A stretch of DNA of 64,000 nucleotides from Methylocystis silviterrae. Lineage in GTDB: Bacteria > Pseudomonadota > Alphaproteobacteria > Rhizobiales > Beijerinckiaceae. The stretch covers positions 124,001 to 188,000 of the forward strand of contig NZ_JABVWW010000001.1 in NCBI RefSeq assembly GCF_013350005.1, read 5' to 3'. This document shows positions 56,950 to 64,000 of this stretch, piece by piece; position 1 is the stretch's first letter; every line of letters begins with the position of its first letter. A program made the position numbers and the translations under genes. The notes beneath the pieces were generated by a model. The model worked only from the letters and a program-made list of their open reading frames with translations, did no database searches and was not told the origin of the DNA.

Positions 56950-58134
56950 GTGAACGCGCCGATCGTCATCGCCGGCGCAGGCATTGGCGGCCTCGCCGCG
57001 GCCCTGTCGCTGGCGCTCGCCGGCAAGCGCACGCTGGTGCTCGAGCGCGCTGCTCGGATCGACGAGGTCGGCGCGGGATTGCAGATCGCGCCGAACGCGG
57101 GGCGCATCCTCGCCAAGCTCGGGCTCGAGCCCGCCCTCGCCGCCGTCGCTCTGGAGCCCGAGGCCATCAATATCCGCCGCGGGCGGGACGGCGCCATTCT
57201 GGCGCGCCTAGACCTTTCCGCCGCGAGGACCCGCTGGGGCGCGCCGTTCCGGCTTTTCCACCGCGCCGATTTGCAGGGCGCGCTGCTGCAGGCGGCGCTG
57301 GACAATCCGCAGACTCATGTCCGCGCCGGCGCCCGCGTCGGCGATTTCGAGGCGACGGCCAGAGGCGTTCGCCTTCGCGTGCACACCCAGGACGGCGTCG
57401 AGGAAATCGAGGCGGCGGGGTTAGTGGGCGCCGACGGCGTGCGGTCGAGCGTGCGCGCCCATCTCGTCCCGTCCGAGCGCGACGCGCCCGCCTATTCCGG
57501 CTGCGTCGCTTGGCGCGCGACGCTGCCCGCCGACAGCGTTCCGGCGGCGCTGCGCGCGCGCGCGTCCAATCTCTGGCTGCTGCCGGGCGCCCATGTCGTG
57601 CATTATCCGCTGCGCGACGCGTCAGTGATCAACGCCGTCGTCATCATCGAAGAGCCGCCGGAGGCGGAGGACGCCGCTTCAAGCCTGTCGCTTGAGGGCG
57701 CCGCGCTCGCGCGCCGACTCGCGCCGCGTAAAATTGCGGCAGAACTGCGCGACTTGATCGAAGCTGGCGCCTCCTGGCGCCACTGGCCTTTGTTCACGCG
57801 GCCGGCGCTGGAACACTGGACGCAGGGACCGGTGACGCTCCTTGGCGACGCCGCGCATCCGATGGTCCCGTTTCTCGCGCAAGGCGCCGCGCAGGCGATC
57901 GAAGACGCTGACGCCTTGGGCGAAGCCTTCATGCGATTGGGCGCGACGGTGGAACCCGCCTTCGCCGCCTATGAGGGCGCAAGGCTTCCCCGCGCTGACC
58001 GGGTCGTGAGCGCCTCGCGTCGTCAGGGCGGATATTTCCATATGAGCGGGCTGCCGGCCGCGGCCCGCAATCTTGCGATTCGGGCGCTCGGCGGAGGCGG
58101 CATGCTGGCGCGCAACGCCTGGCTTTATCGTTAG
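56950..58134 (+). CDS. FAD-dependent monooxygenase (UbiH/salicylate hydroxylase-like)
   Basis: A 394-residue group A flavin monooxygenase: IVIAGAGIGGLAAALSLALAG (FAD), GLQIAPNAGRIL, AAGLVGADGVRSSVR (DG motif) and LLGDAAHPMVPFLAQGAAQAIEDA (GD motif). The start is GTG at 56950, ten bases after the preceding stop; no ATG fits. The substrate (aromatic or quinone precursor) cannot be told. Its 3' end overlaps the convergent TMEM175 gene by four bases. Confidence 0.9.
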   Translation: MNAPIVIAGAGIGGLAAALSLALAGKRTLVLERAARIDEVGAGLQIAPNAGRILAKLGLEPALAAVALEPEAINIRRGRDGAILARLDLSAARTRWGAPFRLFHRADLQGALLQAALDNPQTHVRAGARVGDFEATARGVRLRVHTQDGVEEIEAAGLVGADGVRSSVRAHLVPSERDAPAYSGCVAWRATLPADSVPAALRARASNLWLLPGAHVVHYPLRDASVINAVVIIEEPPEAEDAASSLSLEGAALARRLAPRKIAAELRDLIEAGASWRHWPLFTRPALEHWTQGPVTLLGDAAHPMVPFLAQGAAQAIEDADALGEAFMRLGATVEPAFAAYEGARLPRADRVVSASRRQGGYFHMSGLPAAARNLAIRALGGGGMLARNAWLYR

Positions 58135-58742
58135 CGTTCGGCTTCGCTTCGTCGCTTATCGGTGAGGACCCGCTCAATTCTCGGATCGGGCGCAAGCCAC
58201 ATCAGCGCCACCAGCACGTAAATCGCGAGCGAGAGTCGCGGATCGATGAACGTCAGCCCGATCGCGAGAAGATAAAACAGGACCGAGATCTTGCCTTTGA
58301 CGTCAACGCCCAGCGCGCGCGCGAGCGTCGACTCAGGCCCATGCGTCTTCAGAAGCATTCGGCTGAGGATGGAATAAGCGATGGCCGGCGCCAGCAGCGC
58401 TGCGCCATAGACCGCGACGGTCGCTCCAGCAAAATGGTTCTCCGCCATCCAGGCGCTGGCGAAGGGAATGAGAGACAGCCAGAACAGCAAATGGACGTTG
58501 GCCCACAGCACCCGGCCTGTCACATGCGAGGACGCCTGCAGCAGGTGATGGTGATTGTTCCAGTAGATGGCGATATAGGCGAAGCTCAAAACATAGCTGA
58601 AAAAGACCGGGGCGAGTTGCGCGAGCGCCGTAAAGCTCGCCTCATGCGGCGGCTTCAGTTCGAGCACCATGATCGTGATGATGATCGCAATGACGCCGTC
58701 GCTGAAGGCTTCAAGCCGCTGCTTCTCCAAAATCCGCTCCAA
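58131..58742 (-). CDS. TMEM175/DUF1211-family potassium channel-like membrane protein
   Basis: A 203-residue protein with six hydrophobic segments. The signature FSDGVIAIIITIMVLEL (FSDG motif at the start of helix 1) is diagnostic of TMEM175-type channels, and WNNHHHLL follows in helix 3. Bacterial members conduct K+ as tetramers. The ATG at 58742 is the first of the frame. Followed upstream by a long gene-free stretch. Confidence 0.9.
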   Translation of the reverse strand: MERILEKQRLEAFSDGVIAIIITIMVLELKPPHEASFTALAQLAPVFFSYVLSFAYIAIYWNNHHHLLQASSHVTGRVLWANVHLLFWLSLIPFASAWMAENHFAGATVAVYGAALLAPAIAYSILSRMLLKTHGPESTLARALGVDVKGKISVLFYLLAIGLTFIDPRLSLAIYVLVALMWLAPDPRIERVLTDKRRSEAER

Positions 58743-59214
58743 GGCCGATTGTTCTTTCCGACGCTATACGCAATCGCGCGGGAATGCGCTCGCCCGCTTC
58801 CTGCTCGCCAACTGGGCGTCAGCCGGTCTCGCAACGGTCCCATTCCTCGGCCCTCGCGTAAACCTCTGTGACGAATTTGCGCTTCCACGAAGGTGCGCCG
58901 TCACACTCGCTAAAAAAATTTTCGCTCTGAACGCGCGCGTTAACCTCCGCCACGGGCATAGGTTAACCAGCGGTCCTTGCAGTTTAAGCCGGCGCAGGTC
59001 GCTGGTGGCGGAGCCGAGGCGTTGCTGCGAAAAAAATCGTGCTATTCCTGCAACTTGCGTGATCAAATCAAATTTTACGCGTTTTGACAGCACAAAATTA
59101 TACTTACCGACGACGCAGGAAAATCTGAACGCATTCGCGTAAAATGCGGCTGAAATACTTTCATCGACGGCAAAACAACAAAACTAACCTCGCCTCATGT
59201 CACGGAGGCGGGTT
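58743..59214. other. AT-richer intergenic region with inverted repeat
   Basis: About 470 bases upstream of both the TMEM175 and BTLCP genes. It is clearly AT-richer after 58905. It contains GTTAACC (58939-58945) and GGTTAAC (58961-58967), an inverted pair 15 bases apart. No gene was recognised. Confidence 0.5.
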
Positions 59215-59838
59215 ATGTTGGGCATCGTTAGCAAGGCGGTTGTGGCTCTCGGGATGGCGGGCGCGGCGCTTATCGCCGTCAATGCAAAAAGTTTCGCTGG
59301 ACCCGAAACCGCGAGTTTCGCCACGCTCGGCCCGGAAACGAGCGTCCCCTACGGCTGGGTGGACTTCTGCCAGCGCTACCGGGGCGAATGCCAGAACGAG
59401 GAAACTGCGCCGCAGGACGTCGAACTCACCGCAGCCGTCTATCGCAAGATCGCGCGCATCAACGCCTGGGTGAATGAAAATATCGCCCCGATCGCCGACG
59501 TCGATCACTGGAGCGCGGTCGATCAGTGGGATTATCCCAGCGACGGCAAAGGCGACTGTGAGGATTTCGCGCTTCTAAAGCGCCGCATGCTGATCGAGGA
59601 AGGCTTTCCCCGGCAGGCGCTGCTGCTCACCGTGGTGAAGGAGAAGAACGGCGACGGCCATTCGGTCCTGACCGTCAAGACCAACCGCGGTGAATTCGTG
59701 CTCGACAATCTTTCCAACGAGATGCGGCCCTGGACGCGCGTTCCCTATCGCTTCGTCAAGCGGCAGTCGCAGCAAAATCAGAACGCCTGGGTGGCGATTA
59801 GCCCGGCGACCAGCGCCCCGCTGTATGTGTCGCGGTAA
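59215..59838 (+). CDS. Bacterial transglutaminase-like cysteine peptidase (BTLCP, LapG-like)
   Basis: A 207-residue exported protein. The signal peptide is MLGIVSKAVVALGMAGAALIAVNAKSFA; the mature domain has the BTLCP triad: Cys in GKGDCEDFALLKRR, His in GDGHSVLTVKT and Asp in FVLDNLSNE. Relatives such as LapG cleave surface adhesins under c-di-GMP control; no lapD or adhesin gene is adjacent, so the role is open. The ATG at 59215 was chosen for GGAGG six bases upstream, over the ATG at 59197. Confidence 0.9.
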   Translation: MLGIVSKAVVALGMAGAALIAVNAKSFAGPETASFATLGPETSVPYGWVDFCQRYRGECQNEETAPQDVELTAAVYRKIARINAWVNENIAPIADVDHWSAVDQWDYPSDGKGDCEDFALLKRRMLIEEGFPRQALLLTVVKEKNGDGHSVLTVKTNRGEFVLDNLSNEMRPWTRVPYRFVKRQSQQNQNAWVAISPATSAPLYVSR

Positions 59839-59846
59839 GGTCTAGC

Positions 59847-60377
59847 TCAGCCGATTAGCGTCAGCCCGCTCGCGTAGCGTTGACCGTTCTCCACATAATG
59901 TTTCGCCGAGTCGAGATGGCGGTCGCGCGCCGCTTCGTCGAGCGTGCGGATCGCCTTGGCGGGGGAGCCGACGATCAGCGAATAGTCGGGAAATTCCTTG
60001 CCCTCGGTGACCAGCGCATTGGCGCCGACGAGACAGTTCGCGCCGATCTTGGCGCCGTTGAGGATTGTCGCGCCCATGCCGATCAACGTCGCTTCGCCGA
60101 TGATGCAGCTATGCAGAATGACGCCATGGCCGATCGTGCAGTCCGGCCCGATCACGAGCGGAAAGCCCATGTCGGTGTGGAGAATGCTGTTTTCCTGGAT
60201 ATTGGTGCGGGCGCCGACCGTGATCCACTCATTATCGCCGCGCAGCACGCAGCCAAACCAGACATTGGCGTCCTCCTCCAGCGCGACGCGGCCGATGATT
60301 TGCGCGCCTGGAGCCACGAAGAACCGGCCGGGGGCCGGCAGGCGCGGCGCGATTCCGTCGATCGTGTACAGCGGCAT
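59847..60377 (-). CDS. Gamma-carbonic anhydrase family protein
   Basis: A 176-residue left-handed beta-helix protein made of hexapeptide repeats (VALEEDANVWFGCVLRGD, TIGHGVILHSCIIGEATLIGMGATILNGAKIG). The three zinc-ligand histidines of gamma-carbonic anhydrases are in place: NSILHTD, TIGHG and ILHSC. Activity is not proven for many of these proteins. Cytoplasmic. It converges with the BTLCP gene. Confidence 0.92.
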   Translation of the reverse strand: MPLYTIDGIAPRLPAPGRFFVAPGAQIIGRVALEEDANVWFGCVLRGDNEWITVGARTNIQENSILHTDMGFPLVIGPDCTIGHGVILHSCIIGEATLIGMGATILNGAKIGANCLVGANALVTEGKEFPDYSLIVGSPAKAIRTLDEAARDRHLDSAKHYVENGQRYASGLTLIG

Positions 60378-60589
60378 GGGCGAAGCCTCCTAAAAAAGAG
60401 GCGCGACATTGGCATTTCCACCCTTTCGCATGCAATGGCGTAGCGCCGAAGCTGGCGCGATCTCATTCGGAAGTCACGGAAATATGGACTATAAGCGGAC
60501 GGCGGGGTTTGATATTGGCGGCTGGTGCGCCGCCGGTGGGGATCTATCGCGCGAGAGCCGCTGTCGGAGGACGCCCACTGAGCGCCATC

Positions 60590-62308
60590 ATGTTGCGGGA
60601 TCGGGTTCGGCTGGCCAGCGTTTCGGCGGCGCGGGCGGCGGGGGCCTTCGCGCGAGGCGCCGCCGCGCCCTATCACCTCATGAAGTCGATGGCGATCGCG
60701 CCGCCGGAACGGCTGCGCATCGCGCCTCCCGACATCAGAACCACCGATTCGACCGTCGCCGACCAGATTTACGCCGGCTATTTCTCCTTCGACGGCAAAA
60801 CCGTACAGGCGCGCGGCGTATCGCCGTTTCTGGTCGCCGCGCCTTCCGAATGCTGGCGGCGCTCCCTTGCAGGCTTCTCCTGGCTGCGGCATTTGCAGGC
60901 CTCGGACAACAGGGTGGCGCTGGCCACTGCGCAGGAGCTTGTCGCGGATTTTCTTTCGCTTCCGAAAATTCCGGCTGACGATCCGGCGATGGAGCCTGCC
61001 GTCGTCGCGCGGCGCCTCCTCTCATTTCTATCGCAGTCGCCGACGCTGCTCGACGGCGCCGACGCCGATTTTTATGACGCGTTCATGCTGGCGCTCGCGC
61101 GCAACGCCCGGCTGTTGTGGCGGGCGCTGGCCGGCGATGGCGCGCGCGGCGCCGATCGCGCCTTCTGCGCCATTGCGCTTGCCGAATTCGCCGTTTGCGC
61201 GGACACCGGCCGCAAAATCGCCCCGCATGTGTCGCGCGCGCTCAGCGCGGAGCTCGACCGCCAGATCCTCATCGACGGCGGCCATGTCAGTCGCAATCCG
61301 CAGGTCGCGGTCGACCTGCTGCTCGACCTGTTGCCGCTGCGGCAGGTGATTGCGGCCCGCGGCCTGCAAACGCCGTCCGCCGTCCTGCGCGCCATCGACC
61401 GGATGATGCCGATGCTGCGGATGCTGCAGCATGGCGACGGATCGCTGGCGCTGTTCAACGGCATGGGCGCGACGGCGCTGGACCGGCTGGCGAGCGCGCT
61501 CGCCCATGAGGACACGCGCGGCGCGCCGCCCGTCAACGCTCCATACGCCGGTTATCAGCGCATGGAGGCCGGCGACGCGCTCGTCATCGTCGACGCCGGC
61601 GGACCGCCGCCTTTCGAATTTTCCCTATGCGCGCACGCCGGCTGCCTGTCTTTCGAATATTCGCTTGGAACCGAGCGGGTCGTCGTCAATTGCGGCGCTC
61701 CCTCGGCGCCGCATCTGGACGCCCGTGAGCTGGCGCGCGCCACCGCCGCGCATTCGACGCTCGTCCTCGGCGACCGCTCCAGCGCCCGCATCGCGCCGCA
61801 GAACGCGCCGCGCCGGCGCGCCGGGCGCGTTCTCGCCGGCCCGCGCAACACCGAGGTCGAGCGCCGCCGTCTCGACGGCGAGACGACTCTCCTTTTGTCG
61901 CATGACGGCTATGCGCGCGATTTCGGCCTTGTCCATCAGCGCGAACTGACCCTTCCGGCCGATGGCGCCGCGCTCCTGGGCGTCGATCGGCTCGTCGCTG
62001 CGGAGCGCGGCGGAAGTCATGCGCAAGCGAGCGATTTCGCCCTGCGCTTTCACATTCATCCGCGCGTGCGCATCGCGCCGAACGCCGACGGCGCAATCGA
62101 GCTCACGCTCGCCGATGGCGAAATCCTCATCTTTGAAGCGCAAGACCTGACGCCCGAAATCGAAGACAGTATTTTTTTCGCCGCGCCCGGCGGCGCGCGC
62201 AAATGCGCCCAAATCATTGTGCGAGGGGCGGCGGCTCCTGGGGCCGAGATCACTTGGAGCTTCCGGCGGCGCGCCGGCGAGCAGGTTCCTCCCGGCGGCA
62301 AGGTATGA
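60590..62308 (+). CDS. Heparinase II/III family protein
   Basis: A protein of about 572 residues with an N-terminal helical (alpha/alpha) toroid ([55 protein letters not shown]) and a C-terminal beta-sandwich ([50 protein letters not shown]). This layout matches heparinase II/III-like polysaccharide lyases that precede purH in many Hyphomicrobiales. No signal peptide is obvious. The start is uncertain: ATG at 60590 is the first conserved one, but GGAGG is 19 bases away, and the frame is open from 60509. It ends 28 bases before purH. Confidence 0.88.
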   Translation: MLRDRVRLASVSAARAAGAFARGAAAPYHLMKSMAIAPPERLRIAPPDIRTTDSTVADQIYAGYFSFDGKTVQARGVSPFLVAAPSECWRRSLAGFSWLRHLQASDNRVALATAQELVADFLSLPKIPADDPAMEPAVVARRLLSFLSQSPTLLDGADADFYDAFMLALARNARLLWRALAGDGARGADRAFCAIALAEFAVCADTGRKIAPHVSRALSAELDRQILIDGGHVSRNPQVAVDLLLDLLPLRQVIAARGLQTPSAVLRAIDRMMPMLRMLQHGDGSLALFNGMGATALDRLASALAHEDTRGAPPVNAPYAGYQRMEAGDALVIVDAGGPPPFEFSLCAHAGCLSFEYSLGTERVVVNCGAPSAPHLDARELARATAAHSTLVLGDRSSARIAPQNAPRRRAGRVLAGPRNTEVERRRLDGETTLLLSHDGYARDFGLVHQRELTLPADGAALLGVDRLVAAERGGSHAQASDFALRFHIHPRVRIAPNADGAIELTLADGEILIFEAQDLTPEIEDSIFFAAPGGARKCAQIIVRGAAAPGAEITWSFRRRAGEQVPPGGKV

Positions 62309-62336
62309 TAAGCGCGGCGCGAGTAAGGAGTATGCA

Positions 62337-63929
62337 ATGCCCGTCGATTTGCGCCGTGTGGCGCGCGCGCTGATTTCCGTTTCCGACAAAACCGGCCTTG
62401 TCGAGTTTGCGCGCGTTCTGGCGACGCATGGCGTGGAGCTTGTTTCCACCGGCGGCACGCGCAAGGCGCTCGCTGAGGCGGGTCTCGCGGTTCGCGACGT
62501 GGCCGATCTCACGCAGTTTCCGGAGATGATGGACGGAAGGCTGAAGACTCTGCATCCCAAGGTGCACGGCGGCCTTCTGGCGATCCGCGAGAATCCCGAA
62601 CATGAAGCAGCGATGCTCGCGCATGACATCCGCCCGATCGATCTGCTCGTCGTCAATCTCTACCCCTTTGAATCGGCGCTTGCGAAAGGCGCGCCGTTCG
62701 AAGAATGCATCGAAAATATTGACATCGGCGGGCCGGCGATGATCCGCGCCGCGTCGAAGAATCACGACGACGTCGCCGTCGTCGTCGATTCCGATGATTA
62801 CGCGATGCTCGTCGACGAGCTTGCGGCGACGAAGGGCGCAACGCGGCTCGCGACGCGTCGGCGGCTCGCGCAGAAGGCGTTCGCGCGCACCGCCGCCTAT
62901 GACGCCGCGATCTCCAATTGGCTCGCGCAGCAGCTCGGCGAAGCCTCGCCGCCGCTACGCGCCTTCGGCGGACGACTCGCCGAGCCGATGCGCTACGGCG
63001 AAAACCCGCATCAATCCGCGGGCTTCTATCTCACCGGCGAGAAGCGGCCGGGCGTCGCCACGGCGCGCCAGATTCAGGGCAAGCAGCTCTCGTACAACAA
63101 CGTCAATGATACCGACGCAGCCTTCGAATGCGTGGCGGAATTCGATCCGGCGCGGACCGCGGCCGTCGTCATCGTCAAACACGCCAATCCTTGCGGCGTC
63201 GCTGAAGGTGCGACTCTTGTCGAAGCCTACGCCAAGGCGTTGCGCTGCGATCCAATGTCCGCCTTCGGCGGCATCGTCGCGCTCAATCGCAAGCTCGACG
63301 CCGACGCGGCGCGCGAGATCGTTAAGATTTTCACCGAGGTGATCATTGCGCCAGACGCCGACGAAGAGTCGATTTCGATCATCGGCGCCAAGAAGAATCT
63401 GCGCCTGCTGTTGACCGGCGGCGTTCCAGATGCGCGCGCGGCCGGCTTGACCTATCGCTCGGTTTCGGGCGGCTTTCTTGCGCAATCGCGCGACAGCGCC
63501 GTCGTCGATGAGATGAACCTGCAGGTTGTGACGAAGCGCCAGCCGACGGCCGAGGAACTCGCGGATCTCAAATTCGCTTTCCGCGTCGTGAAGCACGTCA
63601 AGTCGAACGCTATCGTCTACGCGAAGGGAGCCGCCACGGTGGGAATCGGCGCCGGGCAAATGTCGCGCGTCGACTCATCGCGCATCGCCGCGCATAAGGC
63701 GCAAGAGGCCGCGCGCGCGGCAGGCTTGACGGACAGTCTCGCGAAAGGCGCCGTCGTCGCTTCCGACGCTTTCTTTCCATTTGCGGACGGACTACTGGCG
63801 GCGGCTGAGGCAGGCGTGACGGCCGTCATCCAGCCCGGCGGCTCTATGAATGATAAGGACGTCATCGCCGCGGCGGACGCGCAGGGTCTCGCCATGGTTT
63901 TCACCGGCGTGCGCCACTTCCGACACTAG
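62337..63929 (+). CDS. purH: Bifunctional AICAR formyltransferase / IMP cyclohydrolase PurH
   Basis: Performs the last two steps of IMP synthesis. The 530-residue protein has the N-terminal cyclohydrolase (MGS-like) domain ([42 protein letters not shown]) and the C-terminal formyltransferase ([30 protein letters not shown]). The ATG at 62337 has AAGGAG six bases upstream. Likely cotranscribed with the heparinase-like gene. Confidence 0.97.
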   Translation: MPVDLRRVARALISVSDKTGLVEFARVLATHGVELVSTGGTRKALAEAGLAVRDVADLTQFPEMMDGRLKTLHPKVHGGLLAIRENPEHEAAMLAHDIRPIDLLVVNLYPFESALAKGAPFEECIENIDIGGPAMIRAASKNHDDVAVVVDSDDYAMLVDELAATKGATRLATRRRLAQKAFARTAAYDAAISNWLAQQLGEASPPLRAFGGRLAEPMRYGENPHQSAGFYLTGEKRPGVATARQIQGKQLSYNNVNDTDAAFECVAEFDPARTAAVVIVKHANPCGVAEGATLVEAYAKALRCDPMSAFGGIVALNRKLDADAAREIVKIFTEVIIAPDADEESISIIGAKKNLRLLLTGGVPDARAAGLTYRSVSGGFLAQSRDSAVVDEMNLQVVTKRQPTAEELADLKFAFRVVKHVKSNAIVYAKGAATVGIGAGQMSRVDSSRIAAHKAQEAARAAGLTDSLAKGAVVASDAFFPFADGLLAAAEAGVTAVIQPGGSMNDKDVIAAADAQGLAMVFTGVRHFRH

Positions 63930-63986
63930 CAATGCGCCGGGCGATCCAGCTAGAGTGGTCGCTTGACGCGAAACGGAGTTCAAAAA

Positions 63987-64000
63987 ATGCGTAAGTCTTT
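63987..64000 (+). CDS. Start of a further gene, truncated by the window end
   Basis: ATG CGT AAG TCT TT follows CGGAG with eight or nine bases of spacing. Only MRKS is visible; a signal peptide start is possible but the product cannot be named. Confidence 0.5.

Noticed and set aside
58939-58967. GTTAACC/GGTTAAC pair as a CtrA box
   Set aside because: CtrA sites need TTAA spaced by 7 bases; here the spacing is 19. Kept only as an unexplained inverted repeat.

Overview
The window reads as chromosome from an alphaproteobacterium of the order Hyphomicrobiales (Rhizobiales). The support is direct: DivK, a NepR-type anti-sigma factor, DUF4167, DUF2794 and DUF2628 proteins, the order hisB-DUF2628-hisH-hisA-hisF-hisE-coaA, and a ccmIEFH cytochrome c maturation operon. 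The DNA is GC-rich, with strong G/C third positions, apart from a few AT-richer patches (about 3.1-3.65 kb and 58.9-59.2 kb). A methanotroph or relative (Methylocystis/Methylosinus-like) would fit hydrogenase maturation genes together with glycolate oxidase, but that is inference. Coordinates and motifs were read by eye and no database search was run.

Layout. 1-3075: hypD (5' truncated), hypE, hypA and hypB, translationally coupled, for [NiFe]-hydrogenase cofactor assembly. 3097-3912: AT-rich gene for an unknown exported protein. 4015-12082: a transglutaminase / circularly permuted ATP-grasp-alpha-E / transglutaminase-DUF2126 operon on the minus strand, with a divergent zinc-metallopeptidase gene, a conserved but biochemically poorly understood amide-bond system. 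12292-16 kb: lldD broken by a one-base frameshift, an exported beta-carbonic anhydrase, a lone nepR, a PsiF-repeat protein and aqpZ. 16.1-19.4 kb: egtB-egtD-DUF5996 (ergothioneine). 19.5-23.4 kb: a glutathione transferase, a wrecked molybdenum-hydroxylase locus (large-subunit remnant, intact xdhC, internally deleted mobA-like gene), a small exported protein and tRNA-Ala(GGC). 23.7-28.7 kb: divK, glcDEF and an orphan MNT nucleotidyltransferase. 28.8-32.7 kb: trpS, hslU, hslV and an exported UbiC-like protein. 33.1-37.8 kb: histidine operon ending in coaA. 37.9-51.9 kb: sodium/proton antiporter, clpB, MOSC protein, DUF4167 protein, prmC, htpG, DUF2794 protein, an amino-acid oxidase, purB and DUF2721. 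52.2-56.6 kb: ccmIEFH. 56.7-64 kb: zinc-finger protein, FAD monooxygenase, TMEM175-type channel, BTLCP cysteine peptidase, gamma-carbonic anhydrase, heparinase-like protein, purH, and the first codons of another gene.

Two families of dispersed palindromic repeats occur. Family A is a 107-bp structured element with two copies (28704 and 36323) that show compensatory stem changes. Family B consists of short CTCTCCCGC/GCGGGAGAG palindromes (36480, 39526, 39611, 53826, 55948). One family B element lies in frame inside the 5' end of ccmH, between its coupled ATG and its signal peptide.

The most interesting points are the ccmH insertion, the amide-bond island with an EcfG-like promoter in its divergent region, the decaying molybdenum-hydroxylase locus, the lldD frameshift, and a 17-bp tandem duplication that has displaced the glcD start and created a coupled mini-ORF.
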